A stretch of DNA of 64,000 bases from Microcoleus sp. bin48.metabat.b7b8b9.023 (GTDB taxonomy: Bacteria > Cyanobacteriota > Cyanobacteriia > Cyanobacteriales > Microcoleaceae): positions 94,858-158,857 of the forward strand of contig NZ_JAAFKG010000005.1 of the NCBI RefSeq assembly GCF_013299185.1, written 5' to 3'. Positions within the stretch are counted from its first letter, which is position 1. Every line of letters starts with the position of its first letter. The notes beneath the pieces were generated by a model that did not search any database, was not told the origin of the DNA, and saw only the letters and a list, made by a program, of their open reading frames with translations. Positions 61,790 through 64,000 of this stretch are shown here, piece after piece. The position numbers and the translations under genes were made by a program.

Positions 61790-63013
61790 ATGGCTAGGAT
61801 TCGAGGTACTTTTAATGACGATTTGCTAGAAGGCACTCCTGACAACGATACCCTGTCAGGGTTGGCAGGGAACGACACACTCTACGGTAGAGCCGGAGAC
61901 GATGAGCTTGATGGTGGTTCTGGTGCAGACAAAATGTATGGTGGTAGCGGTAATGACAAGTACATTGTCGATAATATTGCTGACATAGTTGTCGAGAATA
62001 CTGCCGAAGGTATCGATCTGGTAGAATCCACCGTCAGCTACACTTTAGGAGCAAACGTCGAAGACTTGCATTTGAAGGGAACTGCTGCTATTGATGCGAC
62101 CGGAAACAACACCCACAATGCTATGGTAGGCAACGATGCCAACAACTCGATGTATGGTTTGGGCGATCGCGATTACTTATTTGGTGCAGGCGGTAACGAC
62201 TTCCTAGATGGTGGTGATGGCGATGACCAAATCTATGGTGGTACGGGGGACGACATCATATATGGTCGTGCTGGTGCCGACGACATGAATGGTGGTAGCG
62301 GTAATGACCTTTATTTGGTTGATAATGTTGCTGATTTAGTTACCGAGAAAGCTGCCGAAGGTACTGATACCGTAGTCACTTCCACTATCAGCTATACTTT
62401 GGGTGCAAACGTCGAAAACCTCACCTTGAGTGATGCTGCTGATATCGATGGCACTGGTAACGAATTGAATAATTATATGCTGGGTAACGCCGGCAAGAAC
62501 TTCATCAAAGGTGAGGGTGGAGACGATCAAATTAATGGTAGAGGTGGCAATGATATCATTCGTGGCGATAATGGGAATGACACGCTTACAGGTGATACCG
62601 GCAATGACTTTGTGTTTGGCGACAAGGGTAACGATATCCTGTACGGCAACGATGGTAATGACCAACTTTTAGGTGGCGGTGGCAACGATACCCTCAATGG
62701 CGGTAATGGTAACGATATCTTAACTGGAGGTGGGGATATAGATCCTGCCGGCAACAACATTCTCTGGGGTGGTGCAGGTGCCGATGGATTCAGATTCTAT
62801 TTTGCTCCCACAGGCATTGACACCATCAAAGACTTCCAGGTGAGTGAAGTTGACAAAATTGAAATTCACCGCAGTTTTGGTGCTACCTCCCTCGACCAAT
62901 TCAGCTATAGCAAGACTACTGGTGATTTATTCTTCGGTCAAGTTAAGTTTGCCACTCTTGAGAATAAGCCAGCAGACTTCTTAGTATCGCGAGATATTGT
63001 GCTATTACCATGA
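61790..63013 (+). CDS. RTX repeat protein with two kinds of repeat (407 aa)
   Basis: Start ATG 61790 (MARIRGTFNDDLLEGTPDND), with TGGAGAAA upstream. Nonapeptide blocks GGSGNDKYIVD / GGTGDDIIYGR alternate with a longer unit (DIVVENTAEGIDLVESTVSY, TLGANVEDLHLKG), which occurs twice and is typical of RTX proteins with an interspersed beta-helix module. The C-terminal ~90 residues (FRFYFAPTGIDTIKDFQVSEV...) form the secretion and folding tail. Calcium-binding, type I-secreted, no catalytic domain. Function likely surface or sheath-related, by analogy. Confidence 0.9.
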   Translation: MARIRGTFNDDLLEGTPDNDTLSGLAGNDTLYGRAGDDELDGGSGADKMYGGSGNDKYIVDNIADIVVENTAEGIDLVESTVSYTLGANVEDLHLKGTAAIDATGNNTHNAMVGNDANNSMYGLGDRDYLFGAGGNDFLDGGDGDDQIYGGTGDDIIYGRAGADDMNGGSGNDLYLVDNVADLVTEKAAEGTDTVVTSTISYTLGANVENLTLSDAADIDGTGNELNNYMLGNAGKNFIKGEGGDDQINGRGGNDIIRGDNGNDTLTGDTGNDFVFGDKGNDILYGNDGNDQLLGGGGNDTLNGGNGNDILTGGGDIDPAGNNILWGGAGADGFRFYFAPTGIDTIKDFQVSEVDKIEIHRSFGATSLDQFSYSKTTGDLFFGQVKFATLENKPADFLVSRDIVLLP

Positions 63014-63029
63014 GGAGGAATTGAATTGT

Positions 63030-63073
63030 ATCTGAGTTAAACAGACTTGACATTAAGTCTGTTTAACTCAGAT
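63030..63073 (+). terminator. Perfect hairpin downstream of the RTX gene
   Basis: ATCTGAGTTAAACAGACTT and AAGTCTGTTTAACTCAGAT make a perfect 19-bp stem around a GACATT loop, 16 bp after the stop codon. No poly-T tract follows, so it may be a processing or stability hairpin instead of a classical terminator. Confidence 0.75.
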
Positions 63074-63093
63074 ATTACATCATCATTATCTAA

Positions 63094-63273
63094 GGTATGT
63101 AGTTGCGCTTCAGCGCTCTTATCGGGTATGTAGTTGCGCTTCAGCGCTCTTATCAGGTATGTAGTTGCGCTTCAGCGCTCTTATCAGGTATGTAGTTGCG
63201 CTTCAGCGCTCTTATCAGGTATGTAGTTGCGCTTCAGCGCTCTTATCAGGTATGTAGTTGCGCTTCAGCGCTC
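63094..63273. repeat. Six tandem 31-bp repeats with a hairpin core
   Basis: The unit GGTATGTAGTTGCGCTTCAG-CGCTCTTATCA is repeated six times with almost no variation (unit 1 ends ATCG; the last is truncated). Each unit contains GCGCTTCAGCGC, a short stem. The unit is related to the core of the elements at 26108 and 41542 and to an inverted single copy near 63410-63430. It is not a CRISPR because there are no spacers. Confidence 0.9.
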
Positions 63274-63512
63274 TTGTATATAGCCTTTCGAGCGAGAGAG
63301 TGCCTATCACTGTAAATCGAGTTTTTAAGCGAATACCTTGCTACAGAATAACTTTAAGCAGTGAGTTCATCCCAACAGCATCCGCCAATCTTTCCCTTGC
63401 AGTATTATATTTAGAAAGAGCGCCCAAGCGCAACAACGTACCTTTTGGAAAACATCAAAATCTGACGCACCATAAAAGTCTATAGTAGCGTGCTAGTTAC
63501 AATACCGGATGC
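63274..63512. other. Short region between repeat array and terminator, no gene
   Basis: It begins TATAGCCTTTCGAGCGAGAG, resembling a MITE end, and contains AGCGCCCAAGCGCAACAACG, an inverted copy of the repeat core. The small ORF 63258-63485 overlaps the array and is not supported. Confidence 0.5.
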
Positions 63513-63547
63513 AAACAAAAGAGTACCCATTGGGTACTCTTTTGTTT
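63513..63547. terminator. Hairpin AAACAAAAGAGTACCCA / TGGGTACTCTTTTGTTT
   Basis: A 17-bp perfect stem with almost no loop, flanked by A-rich and T-rich ends, so it can end transcription in both directions. It separates the RTX transcript from the next leader region. Confidence 0.8.
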
Positions 63548-63653
63548 GTTTAGATGAAAGCATAACTGACTGAATAGCTGAATCTGACACTTTCATAAAA
63601 ACCTAAATCCTTTGCAATATCTATCTTTCAAACTTAATGCCTAGATGTTTTTG

Positions 63654-63996
63654 GGACTTCGGCTTAAGTGGCTAGCTTAACTGTCTAAATGTCCTGGACG
63701 TTGGCCGTAAGTCAGGACAAAGTAGATATATCAGCGTGCAGCGTTAGATTTCAACAAATCAGGAAATTAACTAGATGATGTTTAATTATTCCGGGATTTC
63801 CGATTGTTCTAATTCGCATTCAACTCAGATTCACAACAATGTGTTTAGTGCGACGCTCACCTATCGCGACAGCTTGTATCTGCCCGATCGCAAAATCGAT
63901 CGCTTGTGAATCTAATTCGCAATTTGTAGATTGGTTCTGAACTTTGAGAACCAGAGAAAACAAGCACACAAACTACAAATTTTAGGAGAAATTCCG
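63654..63996 (+). promoter_or_regulatory. RTX-gene leader region, copy B
   Basis: Homologous to 61451-61789: GGCTTAAGTGGCTAGCTTAA, GTCCTG...CAGGAC stem, TATCAGCGTGCAGCGTTAGA, then the micro-ORF 63775-63909, and TTTAGGAGAAA as ribosome site before the ATG at 63997. Confidence 0.7.
63775..63909 (+). CDS. Conserved leader micro-ORF, 44 codons
   Basis: The predicted peptide begins MMFNYSGISDCSNSHSTQIH, then NNVFSATLTYRDSLYLPDRK. It is homologous to the ORF at 61570-61692 through SNSHxTQIHxxVxSAxLTYR. It ends in TGA at 63907-63909, 87 bp before the start of the next gene. Confidence 0.5.
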   Translation: MMFNYSGISDCSNSHSTQIHNNVFSATLTYRDSLYLPDRKIDRL

Positions 63997-64000
63997 ATGG
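63997..64000 (+). CDS. Start of a gene cut by the window edge, probably another RTX protein
   Basis: Only ATGG is visible. TTTAGGAGAAATTCCG gives an excellent ribosome site (AGGAGA, 7 nt from ATG), and the leader matches that of the RTX gene at 61790, so a similar RTX protein is expected. This is an inference from the leader. Confidence 0.5.

Noticed and set aside
61614-61829. 71-codon ORF over the leader and RTX start
   Set aside because: Different frame from the conserved micro-ORF and not preserved in the second leader copy.
63094-63273. CRISPR array
   Set aside because: The six repeats are directly joined with no spacers, and no cas gene lies in the window.
1-64000. tRNA, rRNA or riboswitch genes
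   Set aside because: No cloverleaf, rRNA or known riboswitch core was recognisable by eye; a tRNAscan-SE and Infernal search would be decisive.

Overview
The window comes from a filamentous, Oscillatoriales-type cyanobacterium (Microcoleus/Oscillatoria/Phormidium-like). The reasons are psaK (photosystem I), ntcA (cyanobacterial nitrogen regulator), cyanobacterial families such as DUF1830 and DUF3084, the xfp/ackA pair, very frequent GCGATCGC (HIP1) octamers, and TTGACAG-type tandem heptamers between genes. The genus is an inference. No rRNA, tRNA or CRISPR array was seen.

Layout. 0-12.3 kb: a small RTX protein, a DUF1830 protein, a radical SAM protein, an Rpn-family nuclease, a PD-(D/E)XK-like protein, a YqgF-like protein, a SUMF1/FGE-like protein, a DUF3084 coiled-coil protein, ntcA and fabI. 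12.3-17 kb: hisB, then a minus-strand cluster of two restriction-endonuclease-like genes flanking one C5-cytosine methyltransferase, and a pair of small unknown genes. 17-27 kb: a large GH15/phosphorylase-kinase-alpha-like protein, a WecB/TagA/CpsF glycosyltransferase, and small accessory enzymes (phosphotransferase, reductase, GNAT, VOC) interspersed with decayed gene copies. 27.9-30.7 kb: topA. 31.8-35.4 kb: a defence island with a MutH-like nuclease and beta-class DNA methyltransferase, divergent from an ATPase plus PD-(D/E)XK-like two-gene module. 35.5-36.9 kb: a truncated copy of the xfp promoter and 5' end, then a DUF2887 Rpn-type gene. 37-41 kb: a giant PhoX / beta-propeller phytase / RTX fusion. 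42.2-49.4 kb: phosphoketolase, a second ATPase plus TOPRIM two-gene module, a phosphoglycerate-mutase-like phosphatase, psaK and ackA. 50-58 kb: a polytopic membrane protein, a 1769-residue FHA-CHAT fusion and RNase HI. 58.3-61.4 kb: a solitary TnpB, an alpha/beta hydrolase and a CX5R phosphatase. 61.4-64 kb: an RTX protein and the start of the next gene, each preceded by the same ~300-bp leader, which contains a conserved ~40-codon ORF.

How genes work together. xfp and ackA make the two ends of a phosphoketolase-acetate route (acetyl-phosphate to acetate plus ATP). The PhoX/phytase fusion would release phosphate outside the cell. Two restriction-modification loci, two ATPase-nuclease modules, two Rpn genes and a TnpB make the window rich in anti-invader or selfish functions. 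Between genes the DNA is unusually full of short palindromic and MITE-like repeats. Several families sit right at gene 3' ends, and two copies sit in frame inside coding sequences (topA and the FHA-CHAT gene).

Most notable for follow-up: the conserved leader micro-ORF upstream of RTX genes, the hairpin repeat family whose stems covary between copies, the two ATPase-nuclease modules, and the possible intragenic starts in both Rpn genes. All function calls are by motif reading without database searches.
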